Shown here: positions 1 through 7,576 of the stretch, piece after piece
Layout: the number at the start of each line of letters is the position of its first letter
Numbering within the stretch: position 1 is the first letter of the stretch
Origin: JAAYJR01 sp964545315
GTDB lineage: Bacteria; Bacteroidota; Bacteroidia; Bacteroidales; Prolixibacteraceae
Assembly (NCBI GenBank): GCA_964545315.1
Contig: CAZJGI010000014.1
Coordinates: 1 to 64,000 of the forward strand
Reading direction: 5' to 3'
Length of the DNA stretch: 64,000 nucleotides
The notes under the pieces: generated by a model
Seen by the model: only the letters and a program-made list of their open reading frames with translations
Told to the model about the DNA's origin: nothing
Database searches by the model: none
Position numbers and translations under genes: made by a program

Positions 1-51
1 TGACCCCCTGCTTGTAAGGCAGGTGCTCTGAACCAGCTGAGCTAAGCTCCC
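1..51 (-). tRNA. tRNA-Val (anticodon TAC), 3' part cut off by window edge
   Basis: Read on the minus strand from base 51, the sequence gives a 7-nt acceptor strand (GGGAGCT), TA at positions 8-9, a D arm with GCTC/GAGC stem and a GG-containing loop, then an anticodon arm CCTGC/GCAGG closing the loop CTTACAA. The anticodon is therefore TAC (valine). The variable region begins GGGTC and the window ends before the T arm, so the gene is incomplete here. The clean pairing of both visible stems makes this a confident call; the amino-acid identity rests only on the anticodon. Confidence 0.9.
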
Positions 52-69
52 TTTTATTATATCTCTCTC

Positions 70-126
70 AGCCAGTGACCCTCCCTATTGGATCGGGATG
101 CTCTGAACCAGCTGAGCTAAACTCCC
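70..126 (-). pseudogene. tRNA-like remnant truncated in the T arm
   Basis: On the minus strand from base 126 the first 27 or so bases match the neighbouring tRNA-Val almost exactly (GGGAGTT acceptor, TA, identical D arm). The anticodon arm then differs: TCCCG against AGGGA leaves a G-A mismatch next to the loop, and the loop reads ATCCAAT. The variable region and the 5' half of the T stem (GGGTCACTGG) again match a tRNA, but no TTC T-loop or 3' acceptor strand follows; the sequence runs on as CTGAGAGAG. It cannot fold into a full tRNA, so it looks like a decayed or partial duplicate. Confidence 0.6.
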
Positions 127-255
127 TTTTTTCAAAGGAGCTGCAAATATATAAGGTATTTTTAGTTTTACAAAGAAAATTTGCAGAAAACATTTTGTTG
201 CAATAAAAAGGTAAATAAGAATACCTGAATTTTATTTAAATATTTTGCATTTCAA

Positions 256-695
256 ATGCTTACTTTTGCTGTTAAATTAAAGAATTCTCAAATGATAAAT
301 TTTATAAATTACCTCAAACAGATAAAGTTCATCATCGCATGTATATCACTTTTACTCTTTATCCGCATCAATGCAACTGAACTTACTATCAAAAATATTG
401 ATGACAAATACATCCCGGTTTTTACTGACAATGGGAAAATATTCCTGTCACCTCCCTTGAAGGATTATGGTCTGTTGCCCTTGACTGGCAGAATGACTGG
501 CCAGCCAATTGAATACATACATCATCCGACAGTATGGAGATATCCGGTGAGTGGACTATCCTGCACGGAAAAATTACTCTTCCTGAAGGTGTGTGGTTTT
601 TAAGGGATGCTTTCAGAAACGTGGACGGTATTCTGGATTACAGCCCATTTCCTGAATGCTGCAGCACAATTTATGGAGATCGATCCTTCTGTTGA
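256..695 (+). pseudogene. decayed secreted-protein gene (frameshift and internal stop)
   Basis: The open frame from 256 (a more natural start is the ATG at 292) begins with a signal-peptide-like stretch (IIACISLLLFIRI) followed by an ordinary-looking exported protein start. Near 470 the protein-like sequence jumps to another frame: there KDYG continues as LWSVALDWQNDWPAN, meets a TGA at 510-512, and resumes as ISGEWTILHGKITLPEGVWF and onwards to a stop at 693-695. The second-frame text is rich in Trp, Gly and Asp in a way that random frames are not. I infer one gene broken by a frameshift, a nonsense codon and probably 3' loss. The family is not recognised; a carbohydrate-active protein is only a guess. 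Confidence 0.5.
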
Positions 696-836
696 TGGCT
701 AATAATAGAATTACATTACTACAGACTTACAATTGCGACAATAAAATCATTTATCGTAACTCATATATGAATTCCTTAGAAGAGCAACAAGTCAAGACTT
801 CCAGAAATAAAAATTTATAAATAAAAAAACAACTAT

Positions 837-2132
837 TTACAATACCTCTGCTACCACGAAGGTGCTCCCGCCGACAAAAATAAAATCGTTTTCCCCGGCG
901 TTTCCGGTTGCTGCTTTAAATGCCTCAGCAACTGTAGGATAAGATTCACCTTTTAGCCCATATTGTAATGCCAGGTACTGAAGCTTCTTTTCATCCAGAG
1001 CCCTGGGAATATTTGCTTTTGTAAAATAATAATCCGCATCCCCGGGTAATAATCTAAGTATTTTAGCGTGATCTTTATCGCTTACCATCCCAATTACAAT
1101 ATGGAGCTTTTTGTATGGGGTCAGCCTTATCTGTTTTACGACCTCCGATATGCCATCTGCATTATGAGCTGTGTCACATACTATAAGAGGGTTGTTGCCA
1201 ACTACCTGCCAGCGCCCCTGCATTCCTGTCATTTCCATGACCTGGTGAAGGCTGTCATAAATATTCTTATCCAAAATTTCCCAGCCTCGCTCCCTGAGGA
1301 TATCTATTGCCTTTAGAACCGTTGGCAGGTTTTTTTGCTGATATCTTCCTGTCAGATCAAGACTTAAGCCTGGAAAAACAGATTGGCCGTTCTTTTCCGT
1401 TGAGACTACCTGACAGCCATCCATATCCATTAATGAATAACTTACCGAATATACATTGTCGGCAAAAAAGATTTCAGAACCTTTCTTCGCGCTTTCACTG
1501 ATAAAAACATGTCTTGAGCCTTCACCTGCAGAACCTATAACAACAGGAACTCCCGGCTTTATTATCCCTGCCTTTTCAAATGCTATACTTTCAACCGTAT
1601 TACCCAGCAAATCAGTATGGTCAAGGCTGATATTGGTAATTATACTGACTTCAGGGGTAATTATGTTGGTTGAGTCAAGCCTGCCTCCCAGACCCGTTTC
1701 TATAACTGCAATATCGACATTATTATTTGCGAAAAAATCGAATGCCAAGGCTACCGTAATTTCAAAAAATGAAGGATTGATTTCATCCAGGACATTTTTA
1801 TCCAGTAACTGCTTAATCCATCGGATTACTGCAATTTTACTTATTAGTTTGCCATTAATACGTATCCTCTCCCTGAAATCTTTCAGATGAGGTGATGTAT
1901 ATAGTCCTGTCTTATACCCCGCTTCCTGCAAAACAGCCGCAAGCATATGAGATACAGAGCCTTTCCCGTTAGTGCCGGCTACATGAATTGTCCTGAATTT
2001 GGTATGCGGATATCCGTATAGTTCATCAAGCCTGTGCGCATTATCCAGATTATTCTTATATGCTGCCGGTCCAATCCTCTGAAACATTGGCAGCCGGGAA
2101 AACAAAAATTCAAGAGTTTCCTTGTAATTCAA
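837..2132 (-). CDS. folC: bifunctional folylpolyglutamate synthase / dihydrofolate synthase
   Basis: FolC adds L-glutamate to dihydropteroate or to reduced folates in the cytoplasm, using ATP. The 431-residue length is normal for the family. The P-loop GTNGKGS is at residues 53-59, the folate-binding segment YTSPHL at 78-83, the Mur-ligase-type motif ETGLGGRLDSTN at 145-156, and FEKAGIIKPG at 185-194. The C-terminal domain carries the DTAHN segment expected of Mur-like ligases. It is divergent from the PhoH gene across a 107-bp AT-rich gap and has no partner downstream except the decayed gene at 256-695. Whether it does both reactions cannot be read from sequence; the single-copy type usually does. 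Confidence 0.95.
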   Translation of the reverse strand: MNYKETLEFLFSRLPMFQRIGPAAYKNNLDNAHRLDELYGYPHTKFRTIHVAGTNGKGSVSHMLAAVLQEAGYKTGLYTSPHLKDFRERIRINGKLISKIAVIRWIKQLLDKNVLDEINPSFFEITVALAFDFFANNNVDIAVIETGLGGRLDSTNIITPEVSIITNISLDHTDLLGNTVESIAFEKAGIIKPGVPVVIGSAGEGSRHVFISESAKKGSEIFFADNVYSVSYSLMDMDGCQVVSTEKNGQSVFPGLSLDLTGRYQQKNLPTVLKAIDILRERGWEILDKNIYDSLHQVMEMTGMQGRWQVVGNNPLIVCDTAHNADGISEVVKQIRLTPYKKLHIVIGMVSDKDHAKILRLLPGDADYYFTKANIPRALDEKKLQYLALQYGLKGESYPTVAEAFKAATGNAGENDFIFVGGSTFVVAEVL

Positions 2133-2239
2133 TGTATATTCAAATAATTATTAACCGCTGCAAGTTTATTAAAATTTAGACTCAGTAGGTACAAATCACA
2201 GTAATTTATCTATTTTTAGCAAAATTAAATATTTATACT

Positions 2240-3574
2240 ATGTTAAGTCAAACCAGCAAAAGTAAAATTTTTATTCTCGACACAAATGTCATATTACATG
2301 ACCATACCAGTATTTACCAGTTCCAGGACAATGATATTATTCTTCCTATTACAGTATTAGAGGAACTGGATAAATTCAAAAAAGGTAATGACCTGATAAA
2401 CTATCAGGCACGTGAATTTGTGAGGATACTTGATGAAATAGTTGGAGACGAGCTCTTCAACGGAGGCAAATCCCTCGGTAAAGGAAAAGGAAAACTTCGT
2501 ATAGAAACAGGCAAACCATTTTCAGAGGCTATTACCACCTCTTTCCGTGAAGATATACCGGATCACAGAATTCTGGCAATTGCTGAATATATCAAAAACA
2601 CATATCCTAAAAGAAAAACAATACTGGTGACCAAAGATATTAACCTGAGAATGAAGGCCAAATCTCTTGGTATAATTGCAGAAGATTATAAGACTGACCA
2701 GGTTACTGATGAAAATGTCCTTGATAAAACAATAACAACATTTGAAAATTTCGATGATAAACTGATTGCAGAACTTTATGAAAAAGGTTCACTTGATATA
2801 AAAGTAATCAAAAAAGACCTGAAACCAGAAGCAAATGAATGTTTCATTTTTAAAGGCAGCAGTTCAAGCGTTCTGGCCAGGTTCGATTCTAAATCCAGCC
2901 GATTGGAAAGAGTGGAAAAACAGCCTGCCTATGGAATAAAACCCCGTAATGCAGAGCAGACATTCAGCCTTAACGTATTAATGGATCCTGACCTGCAGTT
3001 AATAGCACTTACAGGAAAGGCAGGTACAGGTAAAACCCTACTGGCACTGGCTGCAGCAATCGAATTGCACGAAAAATTTGACCAGATACTTCTGGCAAGG
3101 CCTATAGTTGCACTTAGTAATCGTGACCTGGGATACTTGCCCGGTGATGCTGCTGAAAAAATAAGTCCGTATATGCAGCCCCTTTTCGATAACCTGGCAG
3201 TGATAAAGCATTCCTTTAATCCAAGAAGTAAAGAGTACCTGAAAATCGAAGAATTACAAAAAGAAGAAAAACTGTTAATTACACCTCTGGCTTATATCCG
3301 GGGACGAAGTCTTTCAAACGCATTTTTTATTATCGATGAGGCACAAAACCTGACTCCTCATGAAATAAAAACTATCATTACCCGTGCAGGTGAAGGTACA
3401 AAAATGGTCTTTACAGGTGACTTGCAACAGATTGACTCCCCATACCTGGATATGAGGTCTAACGGCTTGGCCTATATGACTGACAGAATGAAAAACCAGG
3501 AGATATTTGCACATATAAATCTTATTAAAGGAGAGAGAAGCTTCCTCGCAGAATTGGCAAGCGATCTGCTTTAA
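2240..3574 (+). CDS. PIN domain-PhoH family ATPase/ribonuclease
   Basis: A 444-residue fusion of an N-terminal PIN nuclease domain and a C-terminal PhoH P-loop ATPase. The PIN part (about 8-155) starts FILDTNVILHD and has the acidic positions expected for metal binding (D14, E41/E42, D108, D133). The PhoH part (about 230-440) has Walker A GKAGTGKT at 259-266 and Walker B FFIIDEAQN at 362-370, followed by the family's FTGDLQQID at 391-399. Related PhoH2/YlaK proteins are RNA helicase-ribonucleases, so RNA unwinding and cleavage is the family-based expectation. No antitoxin-like small gene lies next to it. A TATTTTTAG sequence at 2211-2219 could serve as its -7 element. Confidence 0.92.
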   Translation: MLSQTSKSKIFILDTNVILHDHTSIYQFQDNDIILPITVLEELDKFKKGNDLINYQAREFVRILDEIVGDELFNGGKSLGKGKGKLRIETGKPFSEAITTSFREDIPDHRILAIAEYIKNTYPKRKTILVTKDINLRMKAKSLGIIAEDYKTDQVTDENVLDKTITTFENFDDKLIAELYEKGSLDIKVIKKDLKPEANECFIFKGSSSSVLARFDSKSSRLERVEKQPAYGIKPRNAEQTFSLNVLMDPDLQLIALTGKAGTGKTLLALAAAIELHEKFDQILLARPIVALSNRDLGYLPGDAAEKISPYMQPLFDNLAVIKHSFNPRSKEYLKIEELQKEEKLLITPLAYIRGRSLSNAFFIIDEAQNLTPHEIKTIITRAGEGTKMVFTGDLQQIDSPYLDMRSNGLAYMTDRMKNQEIFAHINLIKGERSFLAELASDLL

Positions 3575-3577
3575 GCA

Positions 3578-3607
3578 TTTGCATTAAGCAGCTTTTTTCT
3601 AACTTTG
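3578..3607 (+). promoter_or_regulatory. Bacteroidetes-type promoter for mtaB
   Basis: TTTG at 3578-3581, an 18-nt spacer and TAACTTTG at 3600-3607 match the phylum's -33 TTTG / -7 TAnnTTTG consensus exactly. The ATG of mtaB at 3630 lies 23 bases downstream, so mtaB has its own promoter just after the PhoH stop. Confidence 0.75.
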
Positions 3608-3629
3608 CGATTATTTTTTATGATTTTTA

Positions 3630-4931
3630 ATGAATTACATTGGGAAAAAAGCTGCCTTTTATACTCTGGGATGTAAACTGAATTTCGCAGAAACATCTTT
3701 TATTGCAGAATCTTTCAGTCATACCGGGTTTGAACAGGTAGATTTTAAGGAGAAAGCTGATGTTTATGTAATTAACAGCTGTTCTGTAACAGGGCAGGCC
3801 GAAAAGGCCACCAGAAATATTATCCGGCAGGCAGCCAGACGTAACCCGGAAGCTTTAATAATTGTTGCAGGTTGCTATTCACAAATAAATGCCCAAAAAC
3901 TGGCAAATATAGATGGGGTTGACCTGGTTCTCGGTACACAGGAAAAATTTTATATCCCTCATTTTCTTGGCAATCTGGAAAAGAGAGATAAGACAGAGAT
4001 CATGACAACTTCTCTTCCAGGATTAAAGAATTATCATAAAGCCTCTTCCTGGGGAGACCGAACCAGATGTTTCCTTAAAATACAAGACGGATGCGACTAC
4101 TTTTGCTCATATTGTATCATCCCTTACACAAGAGGAAGAAGCAGGAATGACTCAATCAATAATATCATCAAAGAGGTCCGGAAAGCAACAGATAAAGGCT
4201 TTAAGGAAATAGTTCTAACAGGTGTCAATATTGGAGACTTTGGAAAATCAACAGGTGAATCTTTTTCCGGACTCCTGAAAGAGATCATTAAAGTGAAAGG
4301 AGTGTCCAGAATCCGCATGGGATCAATAGAACCAAACCTGCTTAAGGATGAAATTATTAAGATTGTCGCTGACTCAAATATCATAATGCCTCATTTCCAC
4401 CTTCCTCTGCAGTCAGGTTCCAATACTGTCCTTAAACTGATGAAACGCAGATATACTACAGAATTATTTGCACAACGGATAGAGCGGATACGTGAATTAA
4501 TTCCGTATGCCTTTATAGGCGTGGATGTTATCGCAGGTACAAACGGAGAGACAGAGGATATGTTCAGGGAATCTTATGAATTCATCAAAGGACTCGATAT
4601 ATCACAACTTCATGCTTTTACATATTCAGAACGAAGCGGTACCCAGGCTCTGAAAATTCCTGGTAAAGTGGATATAAAAGAGCGTAAAAAAAGAACACAA
4701 ATGTACATTAAGCTATCTGAGGAGAAATTAAATAATTTTTATAATAAACAAATAGGATATTTACACACAGTGTTGTTTGAGTCGAAAGCAGACCATGGAA
4801 AAATGACCGGTTTCACTGAAAACTATATAAAAACAGAAATACCGTTCAATGATATTCTGATTAACGAACTTGTAAAAGTTAAATTGATGTCAGTTATGCC
4901 AAATGGACATGTGGCAGCAACAATTGTCTAA
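3630..4931 (+). CDS. mtaB: tRNA (N6-threonylcarbamoyladenosine-C2)-methylthiotransferase MtaB
   Basis: A radical-SAM methylthiotransferase that converts t6A37 to ms2t6A37 in tRNAs reading ANN codons. The N-terminal cluster cysteines are C15 (in TLGCKLNFAET, the form typical of MtaB), C51 and C82; the radical-SAM cluster is CDYFCSYC with C155, C159 and C162. The C-terminal 60 residues look like a TRAM RNA-binding domain. Length 433 is usual. MtaB is preferred over MiaB because of LGCKLN; the window holds a separate MiaB at 49396-50742. The inositol-phosphatase gene follows after 19 bp, probably co-transcribed. Confidence 0.93.
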   Translation: MNYIGKKAAFYTLGCKLNFAETSFIAESFSHTGFEQVDFKEKADVYVINSCSVTGQAEKATRNIIRQAARRNPEALIIVAGCYSQINAQKLANIDGVDLVLGTQEKFYIPHFLGNLEKRDKTEIMTTSLPGLKNYHKASSWGDRTRCFLKIQDGCDYFCSYCIIPYTRGRSRNDSINNIIKEVRKATDKGFKEIVLTGVNIGDFGKSTGESFSGLLKEIIKVKGVSRIRMGSIEPNLLKDEIIKIVADSNIIMPHFHLPLQSGSNTVLKLMKRRYTTELFAQRIERIRELIPYAFIGVDVIAGTNGETEDMFRESYEFIKGLDISQLHAFTYSERSGTQALKIPGKVDIKERKKRTQMYIKLSEEKLNNFYNKQIGYLHTVLFESKADHGKMTGFTENYIKTEIPFNDILINELVKVKLMSVMPNGHVAATIV

Positions 4932-4950
4932 TTTTAATAACATTTAAGAT

Positions 4951-5757
4951 ATGATTGAAACTATTGATTATCAGGCTATATGCAAAGAGGTACAGGAAAT
5001 TGCCAAGGAATCGGGAAATTTCATACGAACAGAACGAAAGAAAATTTCCAAATCTGACATTAAACTTAAGAGCCATTCGAGTTTAGTGACCTATGTTGAT
5101 AAACAATCTGAGGCACAGATCGTTGAACATCTTAAGAGACTGATACCTTCGTCCGGCTTTATTACAGAAGAAGGTACTGCCAGCTATTCCCTGGAACGAT
5201 ACAAATGGATAGTGGATCCACTAGACGGAACAACCAATTTTGTTCATGGCATATATCCCCATTCAGTGAGTATTGCTCTCATGGATAACCAGGATATTGT
5301 TTTGGGGGTTGTCTTTGAAATAGGACAAAATGAAATGTTTTATGCCTGGAAAGACAGTCCGGCATTTTTGAACGGTAAAATAATAAATCCTGCCTCTAAC
5401 ACTAATCTCAAAGATACCCTTATCGGAACAGGTTTCCCTTACTATGACTTTGAGATTATCGATAAATATTTAGCCTCCATGAAATATCTGATGGAACATA
5501 CCCGGGGATTACGACGGATGGGATCGGCTGCTGTTGATCTGTCGTATGTTGCAGCCGGCCGTTATGATGCATTCTATGAACATGCACTTCACCCCTGGGA
5601 TGTGGCAGCCGGAGCTTTCATACTTAAACAGGCCGGAGGACAAATTACCGACTTTAACGGAGGTGATAACTGGCTTTTCGGTAAACAGATAATTGCAGCC
5701 GGCAGCAGTATTTTTGATAAATTCTATCCGGTCATTAACAGGTACTTAGGTGATTAA
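4951..5757 (+). CDS. inositol monophosphatase family protein
   Basis: A 268-residue Mg2+-dependent phosphatase of the IMPase/FIG superfamily. Visible motifs are the metal-binding glutamates in ITEEGT (71-76), WIVDPLDGTTNFVHG (86-100) and HPWDVAAG (214-221), plus RRMGSAAVDLSYVAAGRYDA upstream of the last one, which is typical of the IMPase (SuhB-like) branch rather than CysQ. The substrate is probably inositol-1-phosphate or a related sugar phosphate, but the family is promiscuous and no neighbour fixes the substrate. It directly follows mtaB. Confidence 0.9.
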   Translation: MIETIDYQAICKEVQEIAKESGNFIRTERKKISKSDIKLKSHSSLVTYVDKQSEAQIVEHLKRLIPSSGFITEEGTASYSLERYKWIVDPLDGTTNFVHGIYPHSVSIALMDNQDIVLGVVFEIGQNEMFYAWKDSPAFLNGKIINPASNTNLKDTLIGTGFPYYDFEIIDKYLASMKYLMEHTRGLRRMGSAAVDLSYVAAGRYDAFYEHALHPWDVAAGAFILKQAGGQITDFNGGDNWLFGKQIIAAGSSIFDKFYPVINRYLGD

Positions 5758-5869
5758 AGTTAGTGACTACTTATTTATGGACACCTAAAAGTTATTAGTA
5801 AAAAATATTTATTAAAATATAAATTTTAGTTGTATTTTCACGCAAATTAACCATATAAGTATTTCCAAA

Positions 5870-6346
5870 ATGGCTGACAAGGAAATTTTTCTGCTGCAAC
5901 AACAAATACAGCAAGTTGATGAATCCAATTTTGACCTCGATGCATGGAAAAACCGTACATTAATTTTTCTTGAAAGGATTTTCGGGAAAGAGAGCCCTAA
6001 ACTCAAGTTGATCAAAGAATTACACTACGATTATTCAAGCTGGAACCTGAGAGATACAGCAGCTTTTGGTACAGAAATGGGACAAGATCCTGTAAAATTG
6101 CAGGCAAAAGAAATTATGGGTGCAATAATTGCTGAACTGGAACAGCTGGGATTGCCAAAAAATAAACAGGAAAAACTAAAAATTCAGGAATTGCTGGAAG
6201 ATGAGCTTACAGGGAAAAGAATTAAAGAAATGGAAGTTATTCTAAACTCGGAAGAGACTGATAAAGAAACAAAAATAGCTAAAATCCTTGAAGGCCTTGG
6301 AGTTGAAACACTTGCAGTGATAATTGCAAAACTCCTCACCTCTTAA
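5870..6346 (+). CDS. conserved hypothetical protein, helical, cytoplasmic
   Basis: A 158-residue acidic/lysine-rich protein with no signal peptide or membrane segment. The sequence is dominated by predicted helix (QQQIQQVDESNFDLDAWKN at the start; ELEQLGLPKNKQEKLKIQEL in the middle), and ends in a hydrophobic segment. I do not recognise a named domain. It sits 10 bp before a GT2 glycosyltransferase and may share its transcript, but nothing else links them. The protein-like composition and the tight fit between neighbours support a real gene. Confidence 0.75.
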   Translation: MADKEIFLLQQQIQQVDESNFDLDAWKNRTLIFLERIFGKESPKLKLIKELHYDYSSWNLRDTAAFGTEMGQDPVKLQAKEIMGAIIAELEQLGLPKNKQEKLKIQELLEDELTGKRIKEMEVILNSEETDKETKIAKILEGLGVETLAVIIAKLLTS

Positions 6347-6355
6347 ATCAATTGT

Positions 6356-7396
6356 ATGCCCGGAAACCCTGAAATTGCTGTAGTAATACTAAACTGGAAC
6401 GGTAAAAAACTGTTTGATACCTTTCTGCCCTCTGTCATAAAATATTCTGACAGTGAGAATATTGAAATAATTGTGGCAGATAATGGTTCAGAGGATGATT
6501 CAGTAAACTATCTTCAACAAAGGTTTCCACATATTAAGATTATCGAATTAAAAAAAAACTACGGGTTTGCCGGCGGATATAACCAGGCGTTGCATCAAAT
6601 AAAAGCTGACTATTTCGTGTTACTTAATTCGGATGTGGAAGTATCAGCAAACTGGATAAATGAACCGGTAAGGCGAATGGAAGAGGATAAAACAATCGCT
6701 GCTGTACAGCCAAAAATATTAAATTATAAAAAACCTGATGAATTTGAATATGCCGGCGCTGCCGGGGGATTCATAGATAAATTCGGATATCCTTTTTGCC
6801 GTGGCAGGTTATTAAACCGGATGGAAGATGATAAAGGACAATACAATAAGGCAACCTCCCTGTTTTGGGCCAGCGGGGCCTGTATGTTCGTAAGATCAGA
6901 ATTATTCAATAAAGTCAATGGATTTGATGATGATTTTTGGGCACACATGGAGGAGATCGACCTGTGCTGGAGACTTAAAAACCGGGGATATAAGATTATT
7001 TATGAGCCTGAAAGCGTTGTTTACCACCTGGGTGGAGGTACCCTGTCCTATGATAATCCCCAAAAAGTATATCTTAATTTCAGGAATAACCTGTTCATGC
7101 TTTTTAAAAACCTGCCAGACTATAAATTTCATCGTATCTTCATTTTACGTATTATCCTTGACTATATAGCTGCCATAAAATTTATTTGCGGCTTTCATAT
7201 GAAAAGCTTTTACGCAGTCATAAAAGCACACATATCTTTCCTGAAGCTTATTAAAGTCCTCATGAAAAAAAGAAAAGAACTGGTAAAGTTTACTATAGTT
7301 AAGGATCATCCGGAGGTTTACCGTAAAAGTATAATGTGGAAATTCTTCATACAGAAAAAATATCGTTTCTCTGAACTTAATTTCAATCCTGAATAA
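6356..7396 (+). CDS. family 2 glycosyltransferase (rhamnosyltransferase-like)
   Basis: A 346-residue GT-A enzyme. The N-terminal VVILNWNGK (9-17), the nucleotide-binding ADNGS (41-45), the G-rich NYGFAGGYNQAL (68-79) and the metal-binding NSDVE (91-95) follow the order seen in WbbL/rhamnosyltransferase-type GT2 proteins; HMEEIDLCWRLKNRGY further on is the family's acceptor/base motif. About the last 100 residues are hydrophobic and basic, suggesting membrane association. Such enzymes usually extend cell-surface polysaccharide. It stands alone here, with no wzx/wzy genes, so the acceptor cannot be assigned. Confidence 0.9.
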   Translation: MPGNPEIAVVILNWNGKKLFDTFLPSVIKYSDSENIEIIVADNGSEDDSVNYLQQRFPHIKIIELKKNYGFAGGYNQALHQIKADYFVLLNSDVEVSANWINEPVRRMEEDKTIAAVQPKILNYKKPDEFEYAGAAGGFIDKFGYPFCRGRLLNRMEDDKGQYNKATSLFWASGACMFVRSELFNKVNGFDDDFWAHMEEIDLCWRLKNRGYKIIYEPESVVYHLGGGTLSYDNPQKVYLNFRNNLFMLFKNLPDYKFHRIFILRIILDYIAAIKFICGFHMKSFYAVIKAHISFLKLIKVLMKKRKELVKFTIVKDHPEVYRKSIMWKFFIQKKYRFSELNFNPE

Positions 7397-7399
7397 TTT

Positions 7400-7430
7400 T
7401 TTGTTTTTTCAAATATCCTTTTTAACTTTG
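7400..7430 (+). promoter_or_regulatory. promoter of the TPP-riboswitch transcript
   Basis: TTTG at 7400-7403, a 19-nt spacer and TAACTTTG at 7423-7430 match the Bacteroidetes promoter consensus. Transcription would start near 7437, just before the riboswitch fold that begins at about 7445. Confidence 0.75.
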
Positions 7431-7444
7431 TACTGATTTTTATG

Positions 7445-7547
7445 CAATGGGGGTGCCTCAATATTAAGGGCTGAGATTATACCCAATGAACCTGATCCGG
7501 ATAATGCCGGCGAAGGGAGGGCAAAAGGGATTCGTCCCACTCCATTG
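7445..7547 (+). promoter_or_regulatory. TPP (thiamin pyrophosphate) riboswitch, THI element
   Basis: The element contains the conserved blocks GGGGTGCC (7450-7457), GGCTGAGATTATACCC (about 7469-7484), GAACCTGATCCGGATAATGC (7488-7507) and CGGCGAAGGGA (from 7508). The last downstream block includes a GGGA-TTCG-TCCC hairpin at 7527-7538, and CAATGG (7445-7450) can pair with CCATTG (7542-7547) to close the whole structure. It ends about 30 bases before the TonB-receptor start at 7577. I see no run of T after a terminator-like stem, so control of translation is more likely than transcription attenuation, as is usual in this phylum; that last point is inference. Confidence 0.95.
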
Positions 7548-7576
7548 GTTAGTTTAATAACCAAATTTTCTAAAAA

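Noticed and set aside
70..126. Functional tRNA-Trp because the loop shows CCA after a T
   Set aside because: Anticodon stem has a mismatch, the T loop and 3' acceptor strand are missing.
2240..3574. PIN-PhoH gene as a toxin-antitoxin locus
   Set aside because: No short antitoxin gene precedes it; it is a stand-alone PhoH-family gene typical of the phylum.
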